Shown here piece by piece: positions 54,284-64,000 of a DNA stretch of 64,000 bases. Position 1 is the stretch's first letter; every line of letters starts with the position of its first letter. The stretch is from assembly GCF_029873635.1 (NCBI RefSeq), contig NC_080424.1, positions 1,839,001 to 1,903,000 on the forward strand, given 5' to 3'. The DNA is from Malania oleifera. Taxonomy: Eukaryota; Streptophyta; Magnoliopsida; Santalales; Ximeniaceae. Under the pieces are notes generated by a model. It ran no database searches. It was not told the origin of the DNA and saw only the letters and a list, made by a program, of their open reading frames with translations. The position numbers and the translations under genes were made by a program.

Positions 54284-55617
54284 ATTTCAAAATTTTAAAA
54301 TTTAGACAAATTTATAATATATAATAAGAGTGAATTTCCGAGTCTATAGTTTGATTTCTAAAATTTATCTTTTATAGTTAGATTGTTATTTGTCTAAATG
54401 GCTTTGGAAACTTGATAATAATTTTAGAAGTTGTTAAAAAAATTATCCATTTTATTTTAGGATATATACCTTTTATTTAGCATTTATAATACCATTAGGT
54501 GTACATTATTGTTTAATCAAAGAGATTTTTTTTGCTCACACAAAAATTTACACTATTTGTACATTTAAATTTAGTATAATTTTTTTTTTACTAAAAAATA
54601 CGAAAAAAGGGAAATGAATTCAAAAAAGGATTCGGTAACATAGAAAAGTTAACTTTTTAAGAGAAAAATACGATTACATTTTTTTTTTTTAATTTTATTT
54701 TTGAAAGAGAAAATTTATACATTTTTTAATTACTCTTTTGTGTGACACTAACACTTTATGAGTAAAACTAATTATTTGTAGAGGAATATTTTTAATTTTT
54801 TTAAAAAAATGGATAGAAAAAAAAAAAAAAATTTTCCCTCCCTTTCATTCCTTCTCTTTGAGAAACCATTTCATTAGTTTGCCCTCGGTTAGATTGTAAT
54901 TTTGTTCTACATTTTTCTCATTTTTAATGAAGCATTTTCAAATGTAAAGGAGATAAACTTTTCCACTCCTATACTAAGTCACCAAATTTAGTTCAACTAG
55001 GTAAAACCCTACACAATGCAAATGCTTTTTGCAAATTATAATATATTACACTAACAATATCAACCATAATATCTTATCAAATCCTTTGGTCATAATGCAT
55101 GCAAACATCTTTTCCAGTGATTGATTGGAAATTAGAAAATGATAAATTGGGATGCTATGCCTGCCCCATAGAGGCTTATATAATTCCCTTACCAAGTAAA
55201 GGGGATTTTACTAAGTAAAGGCAAAGATGTAGATTATAGAAATTGTAAGGAGGGAAAAAAAGTTAAATGTATTGAAAGAGAAAAGGTTCTGAGAAAGAAA
55301 GAAGAAAAGGGAAAATGTAGGAAGTTAGAGATGGAGAGGAGAGAAATAAAATGTCATAGGGTGAAAGTGATAGTTATTTGTTATATTATGTGAATGTTTT
55401 GAGAGATGTCCTTACATGATCAAGATCATTTATACCATTTCGAGTCAATTTTAGAGTAATAAATATCCCGAATAATCTTGCTATTTGACAATTGCGAGTG
55501 CAAATTCAAATCAACTTATTATAAAATGATCCGTCTAATGGATGTAGTTATCACAGCCTTTACCATGCACCACTTTCTTTTAGTAATTCATTTCTTTTGA
55601 AGGCTTTGTATGGATAG

Positions 55618-55657
<40 letters not shown>

Positions 55658-57050
55658 TTCCCTAGATAAGTAATTAAAAAACATGTACATTCACATTCAA
55701 CTATTGTAATATTTGCTTCAAATAACATTATTTACTAAAAAATTATGATCTTTGAAGTTTGTTGCCTTAAAAAAGGGGGCAGATGAAATTTTTTCAATGA
55801 GAATATTGATGTCTTTTACCCAAAAAATTTGTTTAGTGATTCAGGACATATTTATTCGCTCTTACTTTACTCCAAAATCGAACATAAAAAAACAAAAAAA
55901 GATTGCCACCTATTTTCTTTTCCTTTTCCCAATGCTTTCCAAGTTTGAGATGGGCTTAACCATATTTTTTGCAGGTGAAAAAAAAAAAAATCAGATATTT
56001 AACAAATGAATTGGAACAGGACTACGAGGTATAGCAGTACTAAAGCATCATCTATTGTTTTATTTTAAATTTTACAGGAAAATTTAAATGAGCAAACATC
56101 AAAACCTGATATTGACACAACAAAATTAGCTTAAGCATCCACAATCCCAATTGCTTCTGTATTAACAGCCTAATAGAAACATTAGGGAGGTGGTCGTTGC
56201 CAGCTTACCCACTCTCATCTTCTTGTCCATCCTTTTACAAAAACCTGCTACAAAAGGAACACAATCATTATTCCCTATGCTAACTTAAAACAAGTTGAAG
56301 AACACATAACATGATGGGAATGCTAGTCATATTGGATTTAGTCAAGTCATTCTACCTACAATAGACAAAACAATTTTCTATACCTCCAATTTACTACTAA
56401 AATTGTGTTTTACTCGAGTGAAAGCAAAATCTTCCATAGTTCCATTGGCCAAACTGATATCAGGAAACTTACTGAAAGGCGGAAGCATTAGGGATGCTTA
56501 GAGTCATGATCTTTGCCCTAGTTTCTAAAATTTTAGAAAATTGAATAGAAGATCTGGAAATATTTACCTGTTGTCCAAGAAGCTAGGGAATATATATTCA
56601 CTATATCCAATATAAAAAGCTAGCCAGTTGATTAGCCTTTGCAAGACAAATCCTCAGCAGACATAAAGTGAGATATATAATTTATTGCAAGAAGTTTTAA
56701 CCAATATAAGCCGTTTCATAGTTGCCATATATTTTCAGATGTTGACTAAAACACAGAGCACAAAGAATGATGGTGATGAGGGTTCTCCCAGTCTACTCAC
56801 TTTACTAGACAAAATATAACTATTAGGCAATCAAATTTATAAGGAAGGAGTAAGAGAGTGGAAACACATTCCATAACTCAGTTAGTCCATGTCACTAAAA
56901 CCAAGTTTTCCAAGGTTTTATTGAGAAAGATCCACTCAGTATAATCATTTATATTTTTATTCATACTCAATTTAAGAGCTACATAAGTTGTTTCATTTTT
57001 GCTGAACATAAACTTATGATACTTTACATAGTAGACCAGAAGGAGAAAGA
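54284..57050. other. AT-rich intergenic DNA
   Basis: No convincing gene. (AT)n at about 55622-55654. On the minus strand near 56250, GTGTTCCTTTTGTAG is a good acceptor-like sequence followed by a short frame (FCKRMDKKMRVGKLATTTS) to a stop. It could be a terminal exon but is too short to name. Confidence 0.45.
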
Positions 57051-57059
57051 GACATTTGA

Positions 57060-57800
57060 AAACTTACTAGAATAAGAGAAAGAAAGTGAAAAAATTTAAG
57101 TAGTATAAAATGTATAAAGAACAAGAATGATGACGTCTTAACTAAAGAAGAAGACATAAAAGAGAGAAGGCAGAGATACTTTAAAAAATCGTTAAATGAA
57201 AACCAAACTGAAAATTTGAACTTGGAAGTGACAAATGAGGAAAAGACTAAAAATAGGAGATTTATTCACAAACTTGAGTCATTGAAGTTAATATGACTTC
57301 AAAAAAGATGAAAATTGAAAAATCTATATGATTAGATAACTAAAATATCAAAATGCCTAGGGGATAAAGGAAGTATATGGTTAACTCATCTATTCAACAC
57401 TATTATAAAAACCAAGAAAATGTAGGAGAAATGAAGAAAAAACACATTAATACCCTTATATGAATAAATGCGATATTCAAAATTGTAATAATTATATGTG
57501 ATTAAGATTATAAGTCACATGATGAAATAGTGTGAAATGGTAACTGAACAGAGAGTAAGACTAGAAATGAGGGTTTCATAAAATCAATTTGGTTTTATAC
57601 TTGGGAGATTAACAAGAGAGGCTATTTATCTTTTAAGAAGATTAATGGAAAATTTCAGGGAAAAGAAAAGGAACTTGCATATAGTTTTTATGGACCTAGA
57701 GAAAGATATGATAAGAGTACCTAGCGAAATTATTTAGTGGTTATGAGAAAAAAAAGTTTACAGTAGATATGCTAAAGTCATTAAGGAAATATATGGTAGA
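57060..57800 (+). mobile_element. Degraded RTE LINE fragment
   Basis: It parallels 31270-32040 of the complete RTE copy: AAAACCAAACTGAAAATTTGAACTT (cf. the ENQIEGLNLELSNKEKTKN block), then CAATTTGGTTTTATAC (NQFGF.P) and CTTTTAAGAAGATTAATGG. It is much more diverged, with stops and no ends. Confidence 0.8.
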
Positions 57801-59406
57801 GTAACGACTACAGCGGTTGAGTGGTTTTGAAAACTTTTACCAAATTAGGTGGCTTTTTGAACAAATTGTAAAATCAAGGCAGCCTGCAATGATAAATATG
57901 AATTTTTTTCTTAAAGATACATAATTTTGACTTAAATGTTTGTCTTCATGACCTCATTGGTCGTCATTACAATTTTCATCATTTTAGCTATTGGCACTGA
58001 AATATTATAGTAATTGCAAATAATTTAACGATAGGGGATCAAAATGACAAAAATAGAAATATTAACATGTTAACTGTTAAAACTAAAACATAAGGGCCTG
58101 GAATAACAATGTCTTGACTCGTTGAGAGTGTAATACATACTTTAGTCTTACCTTTGCCTCTCACTTTACTTTTTTCTTTTTTTAGAAATGACAAAAATAT
58201 TACTGTGTGTTTTCAACTCTTCAAAATTTGCATAGCTAAAAAGAGTTTACAAGTGTTCTCTAAATTCTTTACATTTGGAAGACTAGATGTCAAGTCAATA
58301 CACAAAAACACACACACACATACATAAGCTGGAGGTGTTACTGTTAGGCCATTAACGTGACTGAATTTGACTCATAAACTTCAATCTCAACCTGTAGCTT
58401 GATTGATACAGTCTGTGAAGGTGAACTTAGGGGTGATGATGTCGCTCAAAATTCTAAAAAATTTATATTAAATTAACTTATAATTGCTTTAAAATATCAA
58501 ATATTTTAGTAGCTGCCCTAAAATTCTTCCTTTTTTTAATAAATTTCATTAAATATTTTATTAATGCTCCTAACTTCCGTTTCCCCTTTGTGCTAGAGTT
58601 CATTTTATATGTTCATCAGCACCTCAATTTCCTTCACCAACATCTTTAAGTGGGATGGGGTTGGTGGAACTGGGAGTCAGATCTAGTGGACTTGGATTAG
58701 TTTAGGAATCCTAGAAAAGGGGCTGGGAATGCCAATATAAGATACTGAAAATGGCCAAACTGGGATTTTCTATTCAGTCCATTGCCATTCCAAGATGCAA
58801 CGAGTGAATTGAGCGACTTGGATATTCGAGCAAGGAAAAAGAGGCTTCTTGTTAATTTCATCAGCAAGTTTTTACTAACCACACTGTCATTCTAAGGGTG
58901 GAAATAATGGGTTTTAGAACAAAAGGGTGCAAATAATAATCAGTTAAAGAACACAGGATGTTCTAGTAATTTCTCGTAATATTTCCATATGTCATTGTGT
59001 GTCAGTTCAGTCAGACTGTGAGAGAGATCAGATGAAAATCAGTGAAAAATATAATAAAACCATGCCACTATAAGCTATGAAAATCCTGTTACATTGTAAT
59101 GTTACACAAAATTGTGTAGTTTGCTTATGAGTGCATTCTAAAATAACAGAAAGGCATAAATATAGAAAACATTATGGTAAATGCCTCAACAAGGGAACAA
59201 GCCATTCACATAACCACCTCCTCCCCCATTTTTTCGCATTAATTTCTATTTTTTTCTCCCACAAGCAAAGGTGGGGGAAATTGAAACATTGATCAGACAA
59301 TAATGCAAGTGCTTGGTCAATTAATTTTGGTTGGCAGGTGAAGATTGAACAGCGGCTAAATTAGAGAGAGTTAAGGAACTTTTACCATTCATACATGAAG
59401 CTTGCA
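57801..59406. other. Intergenic stretch downstream of the METTL25-like exon
   Basis: No gene recognised. The part nearest 59406 is likely the 3' UTR of the minus-strand exon at 59407-59589. Confidence 0.4.
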
Positions 59407-59607
<201 letters not shown>

Positions 59608-59879
59608 TTATCACTTTATCAGTACCAAGCCAGCGAAGTTCTATGCAGTCTTTGAAATTATAATGTTAAATACACTATGAAGACGCCTGTGCCAGAATAA
59701 GATGCAGAGATGCACCACAATTGCCTTCTATATTCAATATTTCTATCCTAATGCACAAAAAAAAAATTAAAATAAATTGGAATAAAAGAGATTGCTGTAG
59801 GTAAATTTTGAATCATTAATTAAAATCAAAATTGTGAACTGAAAAAGAATAAAAGGACTGAAGATCTGAAATGATTCCA

Positions 59880-60640
59880 TGCCTTTAACACATTATGATA
59901 CATTTTTTGGATCTGAATTCACTTATAGATACAGCGGTGCGCATTTCTTCATGTGTACAATGTCCTACATCCTTTCCATTAATTTCCTCCACTGGAATAG
60001 GCAAAATCCCATCCATACATTACTGCTCTTTACCCGGTTTATTTCCTCAAAATAAGAACTCCCTCCAAACCTTCCAATGGAGATGGTGGCACATACACTA
60101 AATCCCCAAGTAAATTAGATGATTTAGACACATACCTACACTGTTCCCAAAACTCAACCAAAAACAAACCACACATACAAACTCACTGGCAGCATCCCTC
60201 TCATCCTCTGACATCTCCCCATTGCTTTTCCTCCTTACCCTGGCTAACTTTTTCATCTGAATCCCTCTTGACCATTACCACCACTAGTTTTGCAGCGCAA
60301 TCTGATGAGAATAAACTTACTTAACCCCCCCACCCCCCCAAAAAACAAAAAGCTTTGCTACATCTATTTCCCTCATCACTATGCAGTCCCCCTTGTAGCA
60401 CCTAAATTTCCCAGAACATCGTTCCACAAGCTTCCGGAACCTTTGTATCCCCATCCACATCAATAGATACGAAAGGATGCTCATTGGCCAACCTCTCACC
60501 ATGACCATATTTCTCACCCACAAAAGAAGCAGACACATCAACTGAACTTCCAGATTTGCCTGAGACACTTTGTCTTTTACCAAAACCTGCCATCCAGGAC
60601 GCACAGATCTATTATCCTTGCTTGTGATGAAGATGTAGCC
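59880..60640 (-). mobile_element. Degraded repeat, copy 2 (LINE ORF1-like)
   Basis: CCATTAATTTCCTCCACTGG, then AGGCAAAATCCCATCC and CCTTCCAATGGAGATGGTGG, match the copy at 27711-27860 with substitutions and small gaps. The minus strand continues to 60640 with a broken frame (GYIFITSKDNRSVRPGWQV). Probable L1 ORF1; uncertain. Confidence 0.45.
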
Positions 60641-60940
60641 AACCATTCCTGCAATAGCGGAACAAGCCTATTAGGGTGACTTGATTTTCCATTATCTGCA
60701 AACCTTGAGGAACAACCCCAACATTTTAAAAGTTACACCCCTGACATATAATTTTGGAAACATTTGTCAACACTCCTGATCCTCCATCAAACATCCTCTA
60801 TTGAGTCAAACAAGATATGATGCATCCTTCTTTAATCTTTCAAATTGTGTTTTCTACCCTCTTTAAAGGTCTTAGCCATTTATCTATACATATGTATTTG
60901 CATGTATCAACAGAAGCAGTATGTTAATAGAGAAATGATA

Positions 60941-61100
60941 AACAATACAGGAGAATAAGGAATCCTCAAAAAAAAAAGAAAAAAGAAGAAGAAGAAAAAG
61001 AAAAGAAAAGATAAAAAACAGCAAAAAATTAAGTAGAAACTAAAACAATCAAGGAGAATAAGAAATCCTCAAAAAGAAGAGAAAAAAAAGAAAAACTAAA
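60941..61100. repeat. A/G-rich tandem duplication (about 103 bp)
   Basis: AGGAGAATAAGGAATCCTCAAAAA recurs about 103 bases later as AGGAGAATAAGAAATCCTCAAAAA, with AAGTAGAAACTAAAA following each. Low complexity. Confidence 0.7.
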
Positions 61101-61104
61101 GTAG

Positions 61105-61380
61105 AAACTAAAAACAATTAACATAAAACAGCATATCAATCATGCTGAACATCTTCAAGATATAATCCCTTGAAACAGCCAGCAGCAACATCCCGCCACA
61201 AACAAGACAAATGCAGAAACTTATCCCAAACGAAAATCCAAGAAGTCTTCTTCCCTTAAAACGCAATTGCTCTTTTCCATCCAAATACCCCCACAACACA
61301 GCAAACAAACCACATCTCCATAGAGTAGCTTTCTCTTTGGCCCTTCCAAGCCCCAAAAAAGAAATAGCCAGCATATCCTC
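61105..61380 (-). mobile_element. L1 LINE 3' fragment
   Basis: The minus-strand frame reads SFLGLGRAKEKATLWRCGLF, AVLWGYLDGKEQLRFKG and so on, resembling the ARPKEK..LWR.....WG.W.ERN.RIF end of plant L1 ORF2. Truncated on both sides. Confidence 0.65.
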
Positions 61381-61399
61381 CAGAGACTTCAGATGTAAT

Positions 61400-62140
61400 G
61401 AATCTGCTAGTGTGAACTATATGATTGGATGAATTTCAACAAGAAAATGGAATGAATGGAATGAACGATTGAATGGAGATTTACTGAATGCAATAAAAAT
61501 GGAAATGAAGCTACAAGTTGGCTGGTTCGAGAGAGCCACTCTCCAGAGAAACAAAGAAACAAACAGATTCCCAATTTTCTAGCTGACACACTCATTCCCA
61601 CTAGCCACTATATACCCTTAAAAAACTTCTAACAACCTGCTTCTAGAAGACCCATATGGGCTTTTTTCTTTAAGTAAAGCGAAAGACAGAGTTTGTAATG
61701 AAAGAAGACTTTGTAATAAAAGATAAAATGGGCTTTGGCCCACAGTTCCTTGGCCCGATTTCTACATCTCGGCTCGCATGGACTCAGCCCAACCTCCACA
61801 CAGTAACTCAGCCCAAACTCGCACGTGCACCTAATCCCCTCCAATGCTCGCTAGCTGTCTCCAGTGTTCTCCCAGCTCCCCGCTGGTCTTCCTCCATCCT
61901 TATTCAAGTTTGGCCCATAGCAATACCCTCCCCTTTAGAGCACCTTCCCCACAAGGTGAGAAAACTTCTCCTTCAACATATGATACCACTCCCACGTCGC
62001 ATCTTCCTTCTCCTGCTGCAGGATTTCCTGGCGGTGCTTCTCTGAACAACGCCATCTGTCTTCTCCCTCCCCTCTCACATGCACAAACCAACAGTAGCTT
62101 TGGATCAGAGAATTAGGTTTTGCAAAAAGATGTTTTTCTA
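61400..62140 (-). mobile_element. Chromovirus (gypsy) 3' fragment: chromodomain end and LTR-like sequence
   Basis: The minus strand has EKEDATWEWYHMLKEKFSHL, matching the ATWE...L...FP pattern that closes the chromodomain of plant chromoviruses. It is followed by GGGCC-rich sequence and then LTR-like CATTCATTCCATTTTCTTGTTG. It directly replaces the TPS similarity at about 62145. The lineage (perhaps Reina) is a guess. Confidence 0.5.
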
Positions 62141-62144
62141 TTGC

Positions 62145-64000
62145 CTTTCCCCTACTTCGCATGGTTGATATAAGGTTTTCCACTACCAAGCCTTTGCTAA
62201 CACCTTGTGGCTTCACTCCAACTATGTGTTGACCTGTTTTAACAACTACAGGCTCATTAGTAAGATCACTTTCAAGATGATCTAGAAGCTCCTTTACATG
62301 GCATGATCCAAAATCAGGGTCAGCTCCTTGATAGTGCCATACAAGCGCACTTTCCTTCTATTCTATAGAAGAGCCATTAGTTGTTTTAGTGTAAAGCTCC
62401 ATCACAGGTTCTGCCATCTTTTTCTAATCAAATTCCATCATTAATGGGCAAGATTCCCATGGGAAATCCCTAGTCCACCTGCTAAAGTAACCATGCTCTC
62501 CTAAAATTCCCAGTTTTTCATATGTAGAAAACCATTTGTTGAGAGAATCCTTCCCTCTACCACTGCTAACAAAAACATCGTTCTTGGGATCACTACACAA
62601 AGTATTCGACACAGTAATAGCTTCATTGCTGGGAGTTTTGTCCACTGAAGATTCTGACATCATAGTCCCATCATAGTCCAGAAGTATCAACCGGCTATTT
62701 GTATTCACATAGGCACTAACAATGTGATCAACGGAGAGCTTCCTGAAGTTAGGACCCATAGCAACAACCCTAAAACACAAACCAAACCCAATACCCCAAC
62801 ACCCACTCAAGTAATGCTCCCAACAGGCTCTCTCAAGGTCCTGGCCAATACTACAAGACCAATAAGCAACGTCATGAGAGCTAACATACTTATAGTGTTT
62901 CTCATGTTGCCATTGTTTCTCTGTGACTTCCTTTGTGATGGCCAAACTCATAGCCTCTAATACACAATCAATGTTCCAGGGGTTTGCCCGGATTGCACTA
63001 CTGAGCGACGGCGAGCTCCCAACAAATTCTGAAACAATGATAACACTCTTTTTCAGAGGTGCATACCCATCAGTTCCCAAAGCCATGTCCAAAGCAAGGC
63101 TGCCATGTCGGCAAACTGTGTGCTTGTAAGGCACCAAGTTCATCCCATTCCTTACATCATTCACCACACAGCACTCAGAGATAGCATAGTATGCAACCTT
63201 CTCTTGTGTCGGAACAAACCGGTTGACAAAAGCAATTGGCTCATTCCCTGGCTTTCCAGAGCTTTTATTGATTTCTTTCGCAATGAGATGGATTTCATTC
63301 TCAACTTTTGAAATATCCTTACCCCGGCTGCTTGCTGGTTTTGCAATCTAAACCCAAACTACTTTCGCTTCCAATCCAGGATTTTGAGCTAATAGCTGCC
63401 TCATCCCAAGGAACTTCAAACTTATGCCTGTAAACATAGCCATGTCATCCACACCTAGCATTACAATTCTCCCCTTAAATTGTTCCTTCAACTCTTTGAC
63501 CTTATCAACAGTCTCTGGAAGAGGCATAGTCAATTCAAGCTGACCCATATGAATTCTTAGGAGGATTTTACGGCTTAATGTTCGACCATAATACTCAATC
63601 CCAGGGTAACCCCCTTTTGATTCATAATCCAAACCCAACATCCTACTACAACATGACAGAAAGTGCCTAGCATAATCAAATGTATGGAAACCAATAAGAT
63701 CGGAATTCAATAAGCTTCAAAGAATCTCTTCCCGCATGGGAAGTGTTCGATATATTTCCGAGGAAGGAAAAGGGCTGTGCAAGAATAACCCAATCATCAC
63801 CTGGTAAAATTTTTTCCGCAGATAAGACGACATAGCCATGAGGTGATAATCATGTATCAAGACGAAATCCTCATTAGGGTTGTTTAGCACCTCCAAGATC
63901 TTATTCGCAAAAATCTGGTTTGCCCTTACATAGGCACGCCACTGAGACGGGTTGAATTGGGCATCATTGATTGGCGAAACAAGCAATATATAATAAAACA
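62145..64000 (-). pseudogene. Class II trehalose-6-phosphate synthase pseudogene (partial)
   Basis: One reading frame runs unbroken by frameshifts from the window edge to 62145. It covers the glycosyltransferase-20 region (FVLIHDYHLMAM, LFLHSPFPSSEIYRTLP, NSDLIGFHTFDYARHFLSCC, GVDDMAMFTGISLKFLGM) and the phosphatase-like HAD region (LILLDYDGTMM, VSSGRGKDSLNKW, ADPDFGSCHVKELLDHLES, VKPQGVSKGLVVENLI). Four in-frame stops break it, at 63717, 63348, 62424 and 62358. Wild-type class II TPS genes have one long first exon here, so lack of introns does not prove a retrocopy. Similarity stops after MRSRGK, where chromovirus sequence begins; the 5' part is beyond the window. Class II proteins act mainly in sugar signalling; this copy cannot make one. 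Confidence 0.9.

Noticed and set aside
56230-56270. Terminal exon on the minus strand
   Set aside because: A good acceptor-like sequence but only a short frame with no recognised family; mentioned under the spacer only.

Overview
This is a repeat-dense stretch of a flowering-plant nuclear genome, most likely a woody eudicot. It is AT-rich, has GT-AG introns, and contains Ty3/gypsy and Ty1/copia LTR elements, L1 and RTE LINEs, MITEs and a plant carboxylesterase. No prokaryotic genes, CRISPR arrays, tRNAs or rRNAs were seen. No undescribed gene system is evident; the novelty lies in repeat architecture.

1-16.5 kb is nested transposon debris. It holds a gypsy element with very long LTRs and only about 640 bp of interior (1-5007), set against an Athila-like remnant (5008-7188, with LTR-like sequence at 9560-10920). 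Two reverse-oriented gypsy LTR pieces (7189-8830, 10930-11879), a 185-bp tandem duplication, a triplicated unit of about 190 bp, a large near-perfect inverted repeat (15416-15800) and an L1 scrap follow.

16.5-25.2 kb holds a reverse copia LTR, a copia LTR with its gag start cut by a reverse gypsy LTR, and then the one intact single-exon gene: a CXE18-type carboxylesterase (21546-22538, +). It is followed by about 2.6 kb of AT-rich DNA.

25.2-33 kb is intergenic: LTR remnants, a LINE ORF1-like repeat, and a 3.1-kb RTE LINE with a recognisable 14-bp target-site duplication.

33.7-53.1 kb (-) is a eukaryotic translation initiation factor 2D (ligatin-type) gene. I could assemble eight exons by splice sites and phase into a 613-residue open frame. 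Its 1.84-kb coding sequence is spread over 19.4 kb because introns 2, 5 and 7 are filled with L1 copies, LTR fragments, a hAT-like MITE and a fold-back MITE. Two more fold-back MITEs sit upstream of the start.

53-64 kb holds an AT-rich spacer, a degraded RTE fragment, a last exon (-) resembling the METTL25 methyltransferase family, LINE and chromovirus fragments, and a class II trehalose-6-phosphate synthase pseudogene (-) with four in-frame stops, running off the right edge. The repeats and pseudogene may lie in an intron of the METTL25-like gene.

All assignments come from reading the sequence; percent identities and repeat family names were not computed.
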